A stretch of 64,000 nt of DNA from contig NZ_NWUO01000003.1 of NCBI RefSeq assembly GCF_002895925.1, positions 186,001 through 250,000 on the forward strand. The letters run 5' to 3'. The stretch comes from Mixta theicola. GTDB taxonomy: Bacteria > Pseudomonadota > Gammaproteobacteria > Enterobacterales > Enterobacteriaceae. A model generated the notes under the pieces. The model ran no database searches. It was not told the origin of the DNA and saw only the letters and a program-made list of their open reading frames with translations. The stretch's first letter is position 1, and the number at the start of each line of letters is the position of its first letter. Shown here in pieces: positions 10,001 to 19,340 of this stretch. A program made the position numbers and the translations under genes.

Positions 10001-10703
10001 GCTGGATCGCCCTGATGAGGTCAACGTTACGCTGCCGACGCTGGAAACCCTGCTGGAGGCCCAGCAGCAGCAGCTGCATGATAACGTGCGTCAACAGGGG
10101 CAGCTGCGTCAGCAGCTTGAGAGCGATAACGCGCAGCGTCAGCAGCAGCAAAGTTTGCTACAGCAAATCGAAGAGAACGCGCAGCAGGTGGAAGACTGGG
10201 GCTATCTTAATCAGCTGGTCGGCTCCAGCAGCGGCGATAAATTCCGGCGTTTTGCGCAGGGCCTGACGCTTGATCACCTGGTATGGCTGGCAAATCAGCA
10301 GCTTGATCGGCTGCATGGCCGTTATCTGCTGCAGCGTAAATCAAGCGATACGCTGGAGCTGCAGGTGATGGATACCTGGCAGGCCGACGCAAAGCGGGAT
10401 ACGCGCACGCTGTCAGGCGGGGAAAGCTTCCTGGTTAGCCTCGCGCTGGCGCTGGCGCTTTCGGATCTGGTTAGCCATAAAACCCGTATCGAATCGCTGT
10501 TCCTTGATGAAGGTTTCGGCACGCTGGATGCGGATACGCTGGACACCGCGCTGGATGCGCTGGATGCGCTAAACGCCAGCGGTAAAACCATTGGCGTGAT
10601 CAGCCACGTCGAGGCGATGAAAGAGCGCATCCCGGTCCAGATAAAAGTGCGCAAGGTTAACGGCCTCGGCTACAGCCGTCTGGACCGGCTATTTTCAGTC
10701 TGA
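7029..10703 (+). CDS. sbcC: Exonuclease subunit SbcC (Rad50-like ATPase)
   Basis: A 1224-residue SMC-like ATPase. The N-terminal Walker A is [14 protein letters not shown] (about residues 38-51), the zinc hook is [12 protein letters not shown] with Cys600-x2-Cys603, the signature is [18 protein letters not shown], and Walker B/D-loop is [12 protein letters not shown]. The two arms between are predicted coiled coil and are extremely glutamine-rich, with long runs of CAG/CAA codons. E. coli SbcC is 1048 residues, so this one is about 175 residues longer, essentially all in the arms. It forms the SbcCD complex with the upstream gene and uses ATP to gate DNA access to SbcD. Confidence 0.96.
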   Translation: MKILSLRFKNINSLKGEWKIDFTREPFASSGLFAITGPTGAGKTTLLDAICLALYHETSRLGKISQTQNELISRDTAECLAEVEFEVKGEAWRAFWSQNRARGAVDGNLQAPRVELARCADNVIVADKVKDKLEMIAQLTGLDFARFTKSMMLSQGQFAAFLNADANDRAELLEELTGTEIYGQLSSRIYEQHKQARIELDRLRAGAAGMALLDTTARQQLEHELQALTQQENQLHQQLNHLRQQQQWLSQQQRLEQEKNQAIDAQQQAESRWQQAEAERQRLARSEPAEKLRPLWQQRQQLRQDLVQLNLQTQQLSASLQQASEQLQTLHHQQQQAEQAHQQLHTQWRQQESLINEQVIPLDHQIETLAQQLTLQQQTLQENQLALQQRQQRQQQLSNEHQTLHTQQQQEQRWRRERAQVANWGDLLGGWRERFQQQLQLQDNLNALQAKQRQYQQQRDEQQQQLSQLMAQAAPLESELEHARQQVQQAEQALTALQQQPESTLRLQLEQLQQQRPLRQQLAVVSSTLRPLSQRYAQQQQELQALDAQILQQTQQLEQQRQAWKEKHQHRVDLEKRLELERRIVSLEQERARLVAGEPCALCGSTEHPAVERYQTLTLTENQQRLEEIRQQEEQLKIAGVTSSEQLKALQGQQARLSQQQQTLNGERLRQQDEWQTLLAAASLTLALEDEAGLNAWIGQQEQQEKALQQQQQLQEQATRRVQQAKEALAACQQRWQQQHQARQLAEQQLRYSQQQWQDAEQHCQQLVAQRQQFTETLTQELAQHQLTLPEPQAQQVWLEERQSEWRRWQKSEQVLTDIAKRLAACDTALSASNEELAQLAQQKLRTETLMQSQQQQLEALRQQRHRLLGDSAISEIRQQWQQRLLQAETGAREQQQRWQQSQDRLNNLTGQHNSLAQQLQTTQKRHDERLLQFTQALQESHFSDEAAFRAALLDEQEALALRERCQQLEAQRQQAITLALRAEQSQAQHLLDRPDEVNVTLPTLETLLEAQQQQLHDNVRQQGQLRQQLESDNAQRQQQQSLLQQIEENAQQVEDWGYLNQLVGSSSGDKFRRFAQGLTLDHLVWLANQQLDRLHGRYLLQRKSSDTLELQVMDTWQADAKRDTRTLSGGESFLVSLALALALSDLVSHKTRIESLFLDEGFGTLDADTLDTALDALDALNASGKTIGVISHVEAMKERIPVQIKVRKVNGLGYSRLDRLFSV

Positions 10704-10728
10704 TGCGCCTGTTTCCGGCGCGCGCCAG

Positions 10729-11637
10729 CTAAGCCAGCGGCCACAGCCAGGCGGCGCCGCGCACGCCGCTGGAATCGCCGTGCTGCGCCCTGACCACCGG
10801 CGTTTCGCATTCACGGCCAAATACCCAGGGTTTTATTAATGTCGGCAGCGTCTGATACAGGCGCTCAACATTACTCATGCCGCCGCCAAGTACGATAATG
10901 TCGGGATCGAGCAGGTTAACCACCTGCGCCAGCGATTTAGCCAGGCGCAGCTCATAGCGGCTCATCGCCAGTTCAGCGACAGGATCCTGCCGGGCCAGCA
11001 GCGCGACGATCTCCGCACCGCTTAAGCTTTTCCCGCTCAGGCGTTGATAATCGATAGCAAAACCGGTGCCGGAAACGAAAGTTTCGATACAGCCTTTCTG
11101 GCCGCAGTAGCACGGCACTTCCTCGCGATAGCGAAGCTCATCCTCATCCATCCACGGCAAGGGATTATGCCCCCATTCTCCGGCGTTGCCGTTGCCGCCG
11201 CTGTGCGTCGCCCCGTTAATGGCGATGCCCGCCCCGGAGCCGGTACCGATAATCACCGCGAAAACCAGCGCCCTGCCCGCCGCAGCGCCATCCACCGCCT
11301 CTGAGACCGCCAGGCAGTTGGCATCGTTGGCAATACGGACTTCGCGCGCCAGCAAGCGCGCCAGATCCCGATCCAACGGCTGGCCGTTCAGCCAGGTTGA
11401 GTTGGCATTCTTCACCCGCTGGCTGTAGGGCGACAGCGTACCGGGAATGCCCAGCCCCACGCTGCCCTGCTGGCCGGTTTTCTCCTCGGCCAGCCGCACC
11501 AGATCGACAATCGCCTGCAGCGTTTGCGGATAGTCGTCGCGCGGTGTCGGAACGCGATGGCGAAACAGCGTCTCGCCTGCATCAGAAAGGGCAATCACTT
11601 CCGTTTTGGTGCCGCCTAAATCAATGCCAATACGCAC
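10729..11637 (-). CDS. mak: Fructokinase/mannokinase Mak (ROK family)
   Basis: A 302-residue ROK sugar kinase. The N-terminal phosphate loop is [12 protein letters not shown], catalytic Asp lies in [16 protein letters not shown], and the zinc signature [10 protein letters not shown]...[10 protein letters not shown] is present. It is very close to E. coli Mak, which phosphorylates fructose at C6 and also mannose. I chose the GTG at 11635-11637 because it gives the E. coli-like start (M)RIGIDLGG and has AGGA 7 bp upstream. An upstream ATG at 11698-11700 would add 21 unconserved residues. The gene is convergent with sbcC; the E. coli neighbour araJ is absent. Confidence 0.94.
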   Translation of the reverse strand: MRIGIDLGGTKTEVIALSDAGETLFRHRVPTPRDDYPQTLQAIVDLVRLAEEKTGQQGSVGLGIPGTLSPYSQRVKNANSTWLNGQPLDRDLARLLAREVRIANDANCLAVSEAVDGAAAGRALVFAVIIGTGSGAGIAINGATHSGGNGNAGEWGHNPLPWMDEDELRYREEVPCYCGQKGCIETFVSGTGFAIDYQRLSGKSLSGAEIVALLARQDPVAELAMSRYELRLAKSLAQVVNLLDPDIIVLGGGMSNVERLYQTLPTLIKPWVFGRECETPVVRAQHGDSSGVRGAAWLWPLA

Positions 11638-11782
11638 AGGTTGTTCCTCATTTTTTATCGGGATGAGCGTTACATTAGAAGCCAGCGCCAGGAAAGGCAA
11701 TGACCCATCGCCGATGTTTCGCTATCATGCGCGCACCGTTTATGACCTGTGAATTTATACACATCCGGCAAAGGAAAACCCT

Positions 11783-12694
11783 ATGTTGTGGTTTAAAAAC
11801 TTGATGATTTATCGTCTGAATCGTGACATTCCGCTGTCCGCAGACGACCTGGAAAAACAACTCGCTGCGTTTTCCTTTTCCCCGTGCGGCAGTCAGGATA
11901 TGGCGAAAACCGGCTGGGTTTCGCCGATGGGTTCGCGTAGTGAAGCCCTGACGCATGTCAATAACGGACAGATGCTGATTTGTGCCCGTAAAGAAGAGAA
12001 AATCCTGCCTGCACCGGTGATCAAGCAGGCGCTGGAAGCCAAAATTGAGAAACTGGAAGCGGAGCAGCAGCGCAAGCTGAAAAAAACGGAAAAAGATTCG
12101 CTGAAAGATGAGGTGCTGCATAGCCTGCTACCGCGCGCCTTTAGCCGTTTCAGCCAGACTTATCTGTGGATCGACAGCGTTAACAACCTGATCATGGTGG
12201 ACTGCGCCAGCGCGAAAAAAGCGGAAGATACGCTGGCGCTGCTGCGTAAAAGCATCGGTTCACTGCCGGTGGTGCCGCTAACGCTGGAAACACCGATTGA
12301 GCTGACGTTAACCGAATGGGTACGCTCCGGCGATCTGCCGGCAGGCTTTGCACTGATGGATGAGGCGGAGCTCAAAGCCATTCTGGAAGACGGCGGCGTC
12401 ATCCGTTGTAAAAAGCAGGATCTGGTATGCGATGAGATTGCCAACCATATTGAAGCGGGCAAGCTGGTGACAAAACTGGCTCTGGACTGGCAGGAACGTA
12501 TTCAGCTGATGCTGGCGGACGATGGTTCTCTGAAGCGCCTGAAGTTTGCCGATACGCTACGTGAACAAAACGATGATATTGATCGGGAAGATTTTGCGCA
12601 GCGTTTCGATGCGGACTTTATCCTGATGAGTAGTGAACTGGCCGCGCTGGTAAGTAACCTGACCGAGGCATTAGGCGGCGAAGCGCAGCGTTAA
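11783..12694 (+). CDS. rdgC: Recombination-associated protein RdgC
   Basis: A 303-residue protein beginning [16 protein letters not shown], the same length and start as E. coli RdgC. The family forms a ring-shaped dimer that coats double-stranded DNA and restrains RecA filament formation. TSS-proximal spacing and an AAAGGAAAACCCT ribosome-binding site support the ATG. It is divergent from mak and precedes convergent ppnP, as in E. coli. Confidence 0.96.
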   Translation: MLWFKNLMIYRLNRDIPLSADDLEKQLAAFSFSPCGSQDMAKTGWVSPMGSRSEALTHVNNGQMLICARKEEKILPAPVIKQALEAKIEKLEAEQQRKLKKTEKDSLKDEVLHSLLPRAFSRFSQTYLWIDSVNNLIMVDCASAKKAEDTLALLRKSIGSLPVVPLTLETPIELTLTEWVRSGDLPAGFALMDEAELKAILEDGGVIRCKKQDLVCDEIANHIEAGKLVTKLALDWQERIQLMLADDGSLKRLKFADTLREQNDDIDREDFAQRFDADFILMSSELAALVSNLTEALGGEAQR

Positions 12695-12751
12695 TAAGCG
12701 CTGCATGGCGCGGGACGCCTGGCTGGATTTCTCGCGCTGTGGCTTAACCTG

Positions 12752-12775
12752 ATGTGCGCCGCTGGCGGCGCACAT
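12752..12775. terminator. Hairpin between convergent rdgC and ppnP
   Basis: A perfect 10-bp stem (ATGTGCGCCG / CGGCGCACAT) with a 4-base loop lies between the two stops. The T tract is short (TTTACC on the plus strand), so intrinsic termination is likely but not certain; it may serve both directions. Confidence 0.5.
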
Positions 12776-12781
12776 TTACCC

Positions 12782-13066
12782 TTAAAGATAACGGCACAGG
12801 TAGGACGTCGGCTCCGCAACCTGTAAATGAAATTCACTGTGGCCGGGAACGTGAAATACGCTGCCCGCTTCATAGATCTTCCATTCGGTCTCGCCGGGTA
12901 ACAGCACGTTTAACGCGCCGCTGATCACCGTCATCTCCTCTGGCTGACCGGTTCCGAAGGCGTACTCACCTTCCACCATCACCCCAACGCTGGCGCGTCC
13001 GGTGCTGGCGCTGGTAAAACCGATCGACTTCACTTTTCCCTCAAAGTACTCGCTTACGTTCAGCAT
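12782..13066 (-). CDS. ppnP: Pyrimidine/purine nucleoside phosphorylase PpnP
   Basis: A 94-residue single-domain cupin (former YaiE, DUF1255). Sequence features are [17 protein letters not shown], the cupin strand [18 protein letters not shown], and [13 protein letters not shown] near the end. The family phosphorolyses several nucleosides to base and (deoxy)ribose 1-phosphate. Length and position after rdgC match E. coli. The reading frame is closed by TAA at 12782. Confidence 0.93.
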   Translation of the reverse strand: MLNVSEYFEGKVKSIGFTSASTGRASVGVMVEGEYAFGTGQPEEMTVISGALNVLLPGETEWKIYEAGSVFHVPGHSEFHLQVAEPTSYLCRYL

Positions 13067-13144
13067 GCATCGTCCCCCGAAACCACAATAGATGAATCGG
13101 CAGTGTAGGGGCTAAACGCGTGTTTTGTCACCTGAAATTGTGGA

Positions 13145-13822
13145 TTATGCCAGCAGCTCGGCTGCCATTTTCGCCAGCAGCCGCCAGGAGAGCAGCACCG
13201 GGATACCCAGCAGCTGTTGCAAAAGATCGCAGTGAGATGGGTGATAGCCCGGACCATCCAGCACCACCACATCCGCACCCTGTTCCAGCAGCAGTAGCCC
13301 GGCATCGATTAACGCCTGATTATCGCTCTGGAAAGGATTGGCGACGGCAAAACTGGCGGGCTTGCTCAGGCTGCGCCATTTTCCTGCCTGCTGACGCAGC
13401 AGTTCATCAGCCGAAACCATAATGCCGGCCTGATGGTTACCAACGATAGCGCTTATCAGCGGAGGGATCAGACGATCTGGTTCCATTAGCACCGCGCTGC
13501 GGGATTGCAGCGCGGTGAACGGTCCGCAGCCCAGCAGCAGGATATTTTCAACGCCACGCGTCTCCAGCTGGTTGATAAGCCGCTGCAGCCCCCGCTCAAT
13601 CCGGCTGGTAGCAAGCAACCTCTCTGCGCCATCAGCTAACCGCACCACCAGCGTCTTTTCATCCTTCCTGGGAGCATATTTTTCGGTTATCTCTTCGCTG
13701 GTTAGCCCGTTCAGCAGGCTGACAGGCTCAAGCTGTTCTTCAGTCAGCGTTTCCAACAGTAGCGGCGTTATATCGTCGTCCGGGGAATGCGCGATGGTCA
13801 GTATTACCAGTGTCTGTTTCAT
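13145..13822 (-). CDS. aroM: AroM family protein
   Basis: A 225-residue AroM-family protein of unknown biochemical role, with an Asp/Glu racemase-like pattern: GVENILLLGCGPF around the middle and GADVVVLDGPGYHPSHC near the C-terminus. In E. coli aroM is the distal gene of the TyrR-controlled aroL-yaiA-aroM operon. Here it is on the same strand but about 810 bp from yaiA with a terminator in between, so it probably has its own promoter. Confidence 0.9.
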   Translation of the reverse strand: MKQTLVILTIAHSPDDDITPLLLETLTEEQLEPVSLLNGLTSEEITEKYAPRKDEKTLVVRLADGAERLLATSRIERGLQRLINQLETRGVENILLLGCGPFTALQSRSAVLMEPDRLIPPLISAIVGNHQAGIMVSADELLRQQAGKWRSLSKPASFAVANPFQSDNQALIDAGLLLLEQGADVVVLDGPGYHPSHCDLLQQLLGIPVLLSWRLLAKMAAELLA

Positions 13823-14394
13823 ATTTACTTCTTCATTACGAGTAAATTGCCGGGCCGGTTACCGTCCAGCTTTACCAGCGGTTTGCCATTGCTGCGCCTT
13901 TTTTATCGGTAACTGGCGTAAACCGGACGGCGGCAATATAATTATTTCCGCCGCTGATTTTAATTATTTCCGCCTGGTGAAAACCGCTTTTTTATAAAGG
14001 TTATTTAACCTTAACGTTGATAAAAAACACCGGGCTCGTAACGGCATCGCCCTGATATTTCGTTTTAGTCAGGTTTATTAACTGCCATAACGGCAAATCA
14101 AGTAAGTTGTATCCTGCCGATAAATCGATGAGCGCGGCGATATTATTCTGGCATAGCGACCGTTTAAAAACCACCGGTAAAACGGGTTATTACAGCCTGA
14201 AAAAAACTTATTTCCGTTCATAATTCTCGTTAAGTTAATATTGCCTGAATAGCAAGCGGGTAAACGCCTCTTTTCTCAGCGTATCTCGCTGTGGGTCAAG
14301 GCGCTGTGCGGGAGCGGGCTTAACGAAAAAAGCGCAGTCAGGCGCTGACTGCCGTGAGGCGTGGATAATAGCGGATTTATTAAGGCCGCAACGG
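13823..14394. other. Non-coding gap upstream of aroM
   Basis: About 570 bp with no supportable gene. It presumably holds the aroM promoter, but I cannot pin -10/-35 boxes with confidence. Imperfect dyads such as CAGTCAGGCGCTGACTG occur near 14336-14352, close to the yaiA terminator. Confidence 0.5.
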
Positions 14395-14425
14395 AAAATA
14401 AAATAACCGCCTGACTGAGTCAGGC
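14395..14425 (-). terminator. Intrinsic terminator downstream of aroL-yaiA
   Basis: On the minus strand an 8-bp stem with a single central base (GCCTGACT C AGTCAGGC; 14425 down to 14409) is followed by GGTTATTTTATTTT. It lies about 210 bp past the yaiA stop and would separate aroL-yaiA from aroM. Confidence 0.65.
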
Positions 14426-14634
14426 CGTAGTCCCTATTTCTGGAAAAACTTTTATGCTATCAAACAAGATGACAGTTTTAATCTATTATCATTTAGCCAG
14501 ACGATGGCAATAACAGAAAGCTGTAACAAAATAACGCAATAAATAGAAGAATTGACTTATTTGATTAAATAATGTGCTTATTTATAGTGATATTATCTGG
14601 CCGGAAATTTTACAGGCATCCGTGCCCGACCTGG

Positions 14635-14826
14635 CTATTCTTTATCGCTATTCTCGTAACGTTCTTTCGCATCCAGCGCTTCCTGTTCGCTTTCATGCTC
14701 ACTAATCAGCGAGTTTGGTTTTGGGTGATCGGCGCGTAGTTCATAGCGCGTTGCACCTTGTCCTGCAGCGCCGTTATTAACCGGTACAACCCGGGCTACA
14801 CGTGGATAGGGTGGTCTTGTTGGCAT
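14635..14826 (-). CDS. yaiA: YaiA family small protein
   Basis: A 63-residue protein ([19 protein letters not shown]... ending [10 protein letters not shown]), recognisable as YaiA by sequence and by position downstream of aroL. Its function is unknown; it is hydrophilic with a charged C-terminal helix. AGAGGGAAGAAAAATG provides a good ribosome-binding site. It lies about 180 bp from aroL on the same strand and is probably cotranscribed with it. Confidence 0.88.
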   Translation of the reverse strand: MPTRPPYPRVARVVPVNNGAAGQGATRYELRADHPKPNSLISEHESEQEALDAKERYENSDKE

Positions 14827-15009
14827 TTTTCTTCCCTCTTATGGTGAAAATGTTTTCCGCTATTCTCCGGCCGCCTGCTGCGGAGAACGGTCGCTTTTGC
14901 ACGTAAGAGTAAGTATAGACAACGGCACCGATGCGCCAGGCGCATGGAAAAGAAAGGTAACAAAAACAGGCGGGTTAATAACAGCCAGCCCCGCAGGCGA
15001 GCTTAACGT

Positions 15010-15534
15010 CTAGCTGGCGTGCGCCGGTGATAAAGCGCTCAGGATCTGGATGACAACCTGTTCAGGCGTCTGCATCGCATCAATGACATGATGCGCGCTT
15101 TGCTGGTAAAGGCCTGCACGCTCGTCAAGTATTTCAGCCATCTCTTCGGTAATAGAACGGCCGGTTAAGGTAGGACGCTGCGAGGTTTGCGGATAATGGG
15201 CCAGACGAGCCGCCAGTACCGTTGCGCTGGCCTGTAACCAAATAACCTGGCCCCGCTGCTGCATAAAGCGGCGGTTGGTTTCCGCCAGTACCATACCGCC
15301 GCCGGTAGCGATAATGGTTTCCGGCGCGGTAACGGCGATTAATGCGTCAGTTTCTCGCAGGCGGAACCCTTCCCAGCCCTCGGCGGCCACAATCTCCGCT
15401 ACCGTTTTTCCCGTGCTGTGCTGCAGATAATGGTCGGTATCGCAAAAAGCATAGCCCAGCGCCTGCGCCAGTAATTCACCCACCGTGGTTTTACCGCAGC
15501 CGCGCGCGCCGATTAGAAAAATGGGTAACGACAT
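15010..15534 (-). CDS. aroL: Shikimate kinase II AroL
   Basis: A 174-residue P-loop kinase that phosphorylates shikimate at O3. Walker A is GARGCGKTTVG, the shikimate-binding Asp/Arg are in FCDTDHYLQ and EGFRLRETDAL, the GGG loop is IATGGGMVL, and the lid is SQRPTLTGRS. I chose the ATG at 15532-15534: it gives exactly the E. coli length and sits about 10 bp from GGAGG, while the ATG 9 bp upstream is too close to it. A TyrR-box-like sequence lies about 100 bp upstream. Confidence 0.95.
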   Translation of the reverse strand: MSLPIFLIGARGCGKTTVGELLAQALGYAFCDTDHYLQHSTGKTVAEIVAAEGWEGFRLRETDALIAVTAPETIIATGGGMVLAETNRRFMQQRGQVIWLQASATVLAARLAHYPQTSQRPTLTGRSITEEMAEILDERAGLYQQSAHHVIDAMQTPEQVVIQILSALSPAHAS

Positions 15535-15630
15535 GACAGGCATTCCTCCGCCATTACTGCGTTCCGCCGCAGCTGGCCATCAAATTATGCATGGCGGGCA
15601 TCATACCGAGAAAAAATATCCTGGGCCAGC

Positions 15631-15648
15631 CGTAACGTTGTTTTTACG
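15631..15648 (-). promoter_or_regulatory. Candidate TyrR box upstream of aroL
   Basis: On the minus strand CGTAAAAACAACGTTACG fits the TyrR pattern TGTAAA-N6-TTTACA with the essential G and C at positions 2 and 17. It lies about 100 bp upstream of aroL, whose E. coli counterpart is repressed by TyrR. A second, weaker match was seen nearer 15720. Sequence-only inference. Confidence 0.45.
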
Positions 15649-15796
15649 CTGCGGAAAGCTGCTTAGCCGCCAGAAGAGACTTTGCTCAGCCAAACATCCG
15701 GCCCCCGGCTCGGCAATATTTACTTACGCAGTGCTGATTTACTTTCGTCTTATAGCGACCAAAATAAAGAGATAACGCTTGTTTAAGGAGGTTTCC

Positions 15797-16534
15797 ATGC
15801 AGAGCGAAGAACAACGTCTAATCGAAAGTCTGTTTAGCCGACTGAAACAGGCTGAGAGCCAGTCCGCGCCACGCGATGCGGCGGCAGAGCGCCTGATTGA
15901 GCAGCAGCTGCGCCAGCAGCCTTCTGCGCCCTACTATATGGCGCAGGCGGTTCTGATCCAGGAAGCGGCGATGAAAAAACTGAGCGCGCAGGTTAAGGAA
16001 CTGGAGCACCAGCTGACGCAGGCGCAGCAGCAGCTTTCACAGGCGCAGCAGCAACCGTCTCGTCAAAACAGCGGCGGCTTTCTTTCCGGCCTGTTCGGCG
16101 GCGGGCATCGTCAGTCCGCGCCACAGCAGCCGGTATGGAATAGCGCCCCGCAACAGCAGCCTTACGCACAGCCCTATAATGCTCCGCAGCAACCGCAGCA
16201 ACCCTACGCTCAGCAACCCTATGGCGCCGCACGCGGCGGTAGCGGTTTCCTTGGCGGTGCGCTGCAAACGGCGGTTGGCGTGGCCGGTGGTGTGGTCATG
16301 GCGGATATGCTGACCAGCATGTTCCATCATTCCCAGCCAGAGGAGATCGTTAACATTATTAACGAACCTGCCCTGCCCGATCCGCAGCCGCTGGATACCA
16401 GTCTGGATACCTTTAATAACGTTGACGATCGGACGTTTTTACAGGATGCCAACTGGCAGCAGGATGATAATGCCGGTTTCGACAGCGATGATTTCGACAA
16501 CGACGATTTTAACGACGACGACAGCTTTATCTGA
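15797..16534 (+). CDS. DUF2076 family protein
   Basis: A 245-residue protein starting MQSEEQRLIESLFSRLKQAE, typical of DUF2076. It has an N-terminal helical region with coiled coil (about 55-85), a Gln/Pro/Ala-rich linker, a glycine-rich hydrophobic stretch GGALQTAVGVAGGVVMADML (about 155-175) and a strongly acidic Asp/Asn tail. The hydrophobic segment resembles a glycine-zipper membrane helix. Function is unknown. AAGGAGG lies 6 bp before the chosen ATG, so an in-frame TTG upstream is not the start. Confidence 0.82.
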   Translation: MQSEEQRLIESLFSRLKQAESQSAPRDAAAERLIEQQLRQQPSAPYYMAQAVLIQEAAMKKLSAQVKELEHQLTQAQQQLSQAQQQPSRQNSGGFLSGLFGGGHRQSAPQQPVWNSAPQQQPYAQPYNAPQQPQQPYAQQPYGAARGGSGFLGGALQTAVGVAGGVVMADMLTSMFHHSQPEEIVNIINEPALPDPQPLDTSLDTFNNVDDRTFLQDANWQQDDNAGFDSDDFDNDDFNDDDSFI

Positions 16535-16644
16535 GACGCCGCCCGGCGGCGGATGAGCGGAATGGCTCATCCTGTCTAAAAAGTCGCTTCAAATGCAAAA
16601 CGCCGGTGGGCCGTATCCTGCCGGCGTGTTGTCAGCAAAGGCGT

Positions 16645-17136
16645 TTATCCCGCCGCGTTGGGTGTGGATTTACCTTGCTCACGGTTACGGCGCTGTTGCA
16701 GCAGCAGCCATTTATCCAGCTCCGCCGCGAACTGCTGCCTGTCGCGCTGATTTAGCGTCGCCGGCCCGCCGGTCTGCACGCCGCTGGCCCGCAGTGTATC
16801 CATAAAATCCCGCATTGTCAGGCGTTCACGAATGGTGGCCTCGCTGTAGCGCTCGCCGCGCGGATTAAGCGCCGCCGCACCTTTCGCCAGCACTTCCGCC
16901 GCCAGCGGAATATCGGCGGTGATCACCAGATCTTCGCGGTTTACGCGCTGTACAATTTCATTATCCGCCACGTCAAAACCTGCCGCGACGCGCAGCGTAC
17001 GAATAAAACGTGAAGGCGGCACGCTAAGCGGCTGGTTAGCCACCAGAATCAGCTCTGTCTGGCTGCGCTCTGCGGCGCGATAGAGCACCTCTTTTATCAC
17101 TTTTGGACACGCATCGGCATCCACCCAAATTGGCAT
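16645..17136 (-). CDS. yaiI: YaiI/YqxD family protein (UPF0178, DUF188)
   Basis: A 163-residue PIN-like protein starting [16 protein letters not shown], which carries the conserved DADACP motif; [11 protein letters not shown] holds a second acidic cluster. The fold suggests a metal-dependent nuclease but no activity is established. It is next to aroL and proC in the E. coli order. A poorly T-tailed hairpin at about 16600-16630 may end it. Confidence 0.93.
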   Translation of the reverse strand: MPIWVDADACPKVIKEVLYRAAERSQTELILVANQPLSVPPSRFIRTLRVAAGFDVADNEIVQRVNREDLVITADIPLAAEVLAKGAAALNPRGERYSEATIRERLTMRDFMDTLRASGVQTGGPATLNQRDRQQFAAELDKWLLLQQRRNREQGKSTPNAAG

Positions 17137-17147
17137 CGGCTTTCCTG

Positions 17148-17591
17148 TCAGGATTGAGGAATAATGCTGATTTTGCCGTTCTTCTCCAGAATGGCAAACT
17201 TTATCTGATCGAGACGCTCCAGCCCCTGCGTGCTTCGCGCCGAGGCCAGAATATCCTCTGCGGTAATGCCCGCCTTTTTGGCGCGACGATTTAACAGCTT
17301 GCCATCTTCCACCAGGATCAGCGACGCGCCGTCAATCAGCATCTCCAGACTGGGGAACCATCCCTTAAAAATACCCAACAGAATATCCATCACGATTAAT
17401 GTGGTAATCGTCAGCGCCGCGCCGGTAACCGAAAAATCATTGCCCAGCAGCGCCTGCTGCGTCGCCTCGCTGATAATCAGCAGCAGGATAAAGTCAAAGC
17501 TGGTCATTTCCAGTAGCGTGCGGCGACCGGCAATTTTCAACACCACCATTAATATGAAGTACATACTTACCGCACGTAATACCGTTTCCAT
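17148..17591 (-). CDS. DUF421 (YetF/YcaP-like) membrane protein
   Basis: A 147-residue protein from the ATG at 17589-17591 (AAAGGG just upstream). Two or three N-terminal membrane helices ([60 protein letters not shown]) precede a soluble DUF421 domain with [37 protein letters not shown] is the family hallmark. Role unknown. It lies 10 bp after the next upstream gene on the same strand, so the two are likely one operon. Confidence 0.85.
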   Translation of the reverse strand: METVLRAVSMYFILMVVLKIAGRRTLLEMTSFDFILLLIISEATQQALLGNDFSVTGAALTITTLIVMDILLGIFKGWFPSLEMLIDGASLILVEDGKLLNRRAKKAGITAEDILASARSTQGLERLDQIKFAILEKNGKISIIPQS

Positions 17592-17601
17592 ACCCTTTCC
17601 C

Positions 17602-18120
17602 CTATGGATAAACCCATTGTGTAAACTGCACCTGCGCCCCTTCGCTGTCGCTAACCGCAAAGGTACTTTTCCCCGGAGTCTGCGGCTGGCCGCCGAGCCA
17701 GACGGAGGCGCCGTGGTTAAGGCTTTGCGTTTGATACCAGAGCGTCAGAGAATGGTCGCGGCTTTCCGCACGCAGCGGCTGCGGCTGAATGCTTTGCAGC
17801 TGGAAATTATCGACGCCGTTGCCGCTGATGGTAATGCGGTACAGGCCACCGCGCAGCGGATGCAGGCGGATCGTCATCGTTACATCGCTCTGCTGACGAG
17901 CAAAACGCTCATACTCAACCCGCAGCTCGCCGTTTGGCGAGACGGCATGCCGATCGCTAAGAAACCCTTTTGAGAACAGGCCACAGGCTCCGCTGACCAC
18001 GATAGCCAGCAACAGGACATAACCTACCCGTTGGATCCGCCATTCAATCCGCTGCCAGCGCATATTTTCCTGCACGGGATAGTGACGCTCTTTATCTTCA
18101 TCTTGCTGAAAATTTTCCAT
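17602..18120 (-). CDS. Hypothetical single-pass membrane protein
   Basis: A 172-residue protein from the ATG at 18118-18120, preceded by AAAGGAGAGGAAA. An N-terminal cytoplasmic stretch (MENFQQDEDKERHYPV...) is followed by one transmembrane helix (VGYVLLLAIVVSGACGLF, about 38-56) and an extracytoplasmic beta-rich domain (DVTMTIRLHPLRGGLYRITISGNG). I recognise no domain. It is 10 bp upstream of the DUF421 gene and probably cotranscribed. The longer ORF reaching 18393 overlaps proC and was not used. Confidence 0.7.
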   Translation of the reverse strand: MENFQQDEDKERHYPVQENMRWQRIEWRIQRVGYVLLLAIVVSGACGLFSKGFLSDRHAVSPNGELRVEYERFARQQSDVTMTIRLHPLRGGLYRITISGNGVDNFQLQSIQPQPLRAESRDHSLTLWYQTQSLNHGASVWLGGQPQTPGKSTFAVSDSEGAQVQFTQWVYP

Positions 18121-18225
18121 TTTCCTCTCCTTTGGCCTCGCTTTGAGTGTAGCTGAAGCTGGATAAAGCGGCAGAATGACGTAAGCTGTTGCGAAACTGA
18201 AAATGGCTACGCAGAAGGAAAAACC

Positions 18226-19038
18226 ATGCTGGAGAAAAAAATAGGCTTTATTGGCTGCGGAAATATGTCCAAAGCGATTATTGGCGGACTGATTGCGGGT
18301 GGCCAGGTTGATGCGGCGAAAATCTGGGTTTATGACCATAAACCGGCAACTAACCAGGCCATGGCGCAGCAGTACGGTATTACGCCAGCGCAAAGCGCCG
18401 AAGAGGTGGCGCGCGAAGCGGATATTTTATTCGGCGCGGTAAAGCCTGATGTGATACTAAAAGTGCTTAAGGAGACGGCCGGCGCGCTGAATAAAGAGAC
18501 GCTGGTGGTTTCCATTGCCGCAGGCGTAACGCTGGATGCCTTAGCCATGGCGCTGGGACACGATCGTAAAATCGTCCGCGTGATGCCCAATACGCCCGCG
18601 CTGGTCAACGAAGGCATGACATCCGTTACGCCAAACCCGCTGGTGACGCCGGAAGAAATCGAAGAAGTGCTGGCGATTTTTAACAGCTTTGGTAAAGCCG
18701 CCGTCGTGCCGGAATATCTGATCCATGCGGTGGTCGGGGTTAGCGGCTCAGCGCCTGCCTACGTATTTATGTTTATTGAAGCCATGGCGGATGCGGCGGT
18801 GCTGGGCGGTATGCCGCGTGCCCAGGCTTATAAATTTGCCGCGCAGGCGGTAAAAGGAGCGGCGCAAATGGTGCTGGAAACCGGTAAGCATCCGGGCGAG
18901 CTGAAAGATAAGGTTTGTTCGCCGGGCGGCACCACCATTGAGGCGGTTAAAGTGCTGGAAGAGAAAGGACTGCGATCGGCGGTGATTGCCGCAATGGAAG
19001 CCTGTATGGCGCGCTCGGAAGCATTAAGCAGGCGTTAA
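18226..19038 (+). CDS. proC: Pyrroline-5-carboxylate reductase
   Basis: A 270-residue enzyme of proline synthesis that reduces 1-pyrroline-5-carboxylate with NAD(P)H. The Rossmann motif is KIGFIGCGNMSKAIIGGL. The C-terminal signature is conserved from GAAQMVLETGKHPGELKD through VCSPGGTTIEAVKVLEE. GAAGGAAAAACC precedes the ATG. It is transcribed divergently from the yaiI-side genes. Confidence 0.96.
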   Translation: MLEKKIGFIGCGNMSKAIIGGLIAGGQVDAAKIWVYDHKPATNQAMAQQYGITPAQSAEEVAREADILFGAVKPDVILKVLKETAGALNKETLVVSIAAGVTLDALAMALGHDRKIVRVMPNTPALVNEGMTSVTPNPLVTPEEIEEVLAIFNSFGKAAVVPEYLIHAVVGVSGSAPAYVFMFIEAMADAAVLGGMPRAQAYKFAAQAVKGAAQMVLETGKHPGELKDKVCSPGGTTIEAVKVLEEKGLRSAVIAAMEACMARSEALSRR

Positions 19039-19045
19039 GATGGAC

Positions 19046-19078
19046 CAGCCACACCGCAGGCCGCGATGTGGCTGTTTT
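19046..19078 (+). terminator. proC terminator
   Basis: CAGCCACA ... TGTGGCTG forms an 8-bp stem with inner pairing (CCGC/GCGA region), followed by TTTT, 8 bp after the proC stop. Confidence 0.7.
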
Positions 19079-19082
19079 ACTC

Positions 19083-19337
19083 TCAATAGCGGGGATGATT
19101 AAGCAGCTTGTCGATATAGCCATGCAGCAAAGAGGCATCCTCGGCGCTGGCGCCGTCAGAGGCGGTAATTAACGCCTCGCTGATCCCTCTGTTTAGCTCC
19201 TGACGCTGTTCGTCACCCAGTTTACGCAGCAGCGCCGTTACCACAATTTCCAACGCTTCAACCTGGGCAACCAGCTCTTTAGACTCTGCTTCTTTTTCCG
19301 CCAGCTTAACCAGTAGTTCTGCAATGAGCTGTTTCAT
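19083..19337 (-). CDS. iraP: Anti-adaptor protein IraP (RpoS stabiliser)
   Basis: An 84-residue protein starting MKQLIAELLVKLAEKEAESKEL, followed by QVEALEIVVTALLRKL and ending LLNHPRY. The match to E. coli IraP is clear along the N-terminal coiled coil. IraP binds RssB and protects RpoS from ClpXP, notably in phosphate starvation. I used the ATG at 19335-19337 as in E. coli; a GTG immediately upstream is an alternative. In E. coli iraP lies near phoA and proC; here it is directly convergent with proC, with phoA, psiF and dgcC absent. Confidence 0.9.
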   Translation of the reverse strand: MKQLIAELLVKLAEKEAESKELVAQVEALEIVVTALLRKLGDEQRQELNRGISEALITASDGASAEDASLLHGYIDKLLNHPRY

Positions 19338-19340
19338 CAC

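Noticed and set aside
17602-18393. 263-codon version of the hypothetical membrane protein
   Set aside because: The extra N-terminal part overlaps proC and its promoter; the ATG at 18120 has a strong ribosome-binding site.
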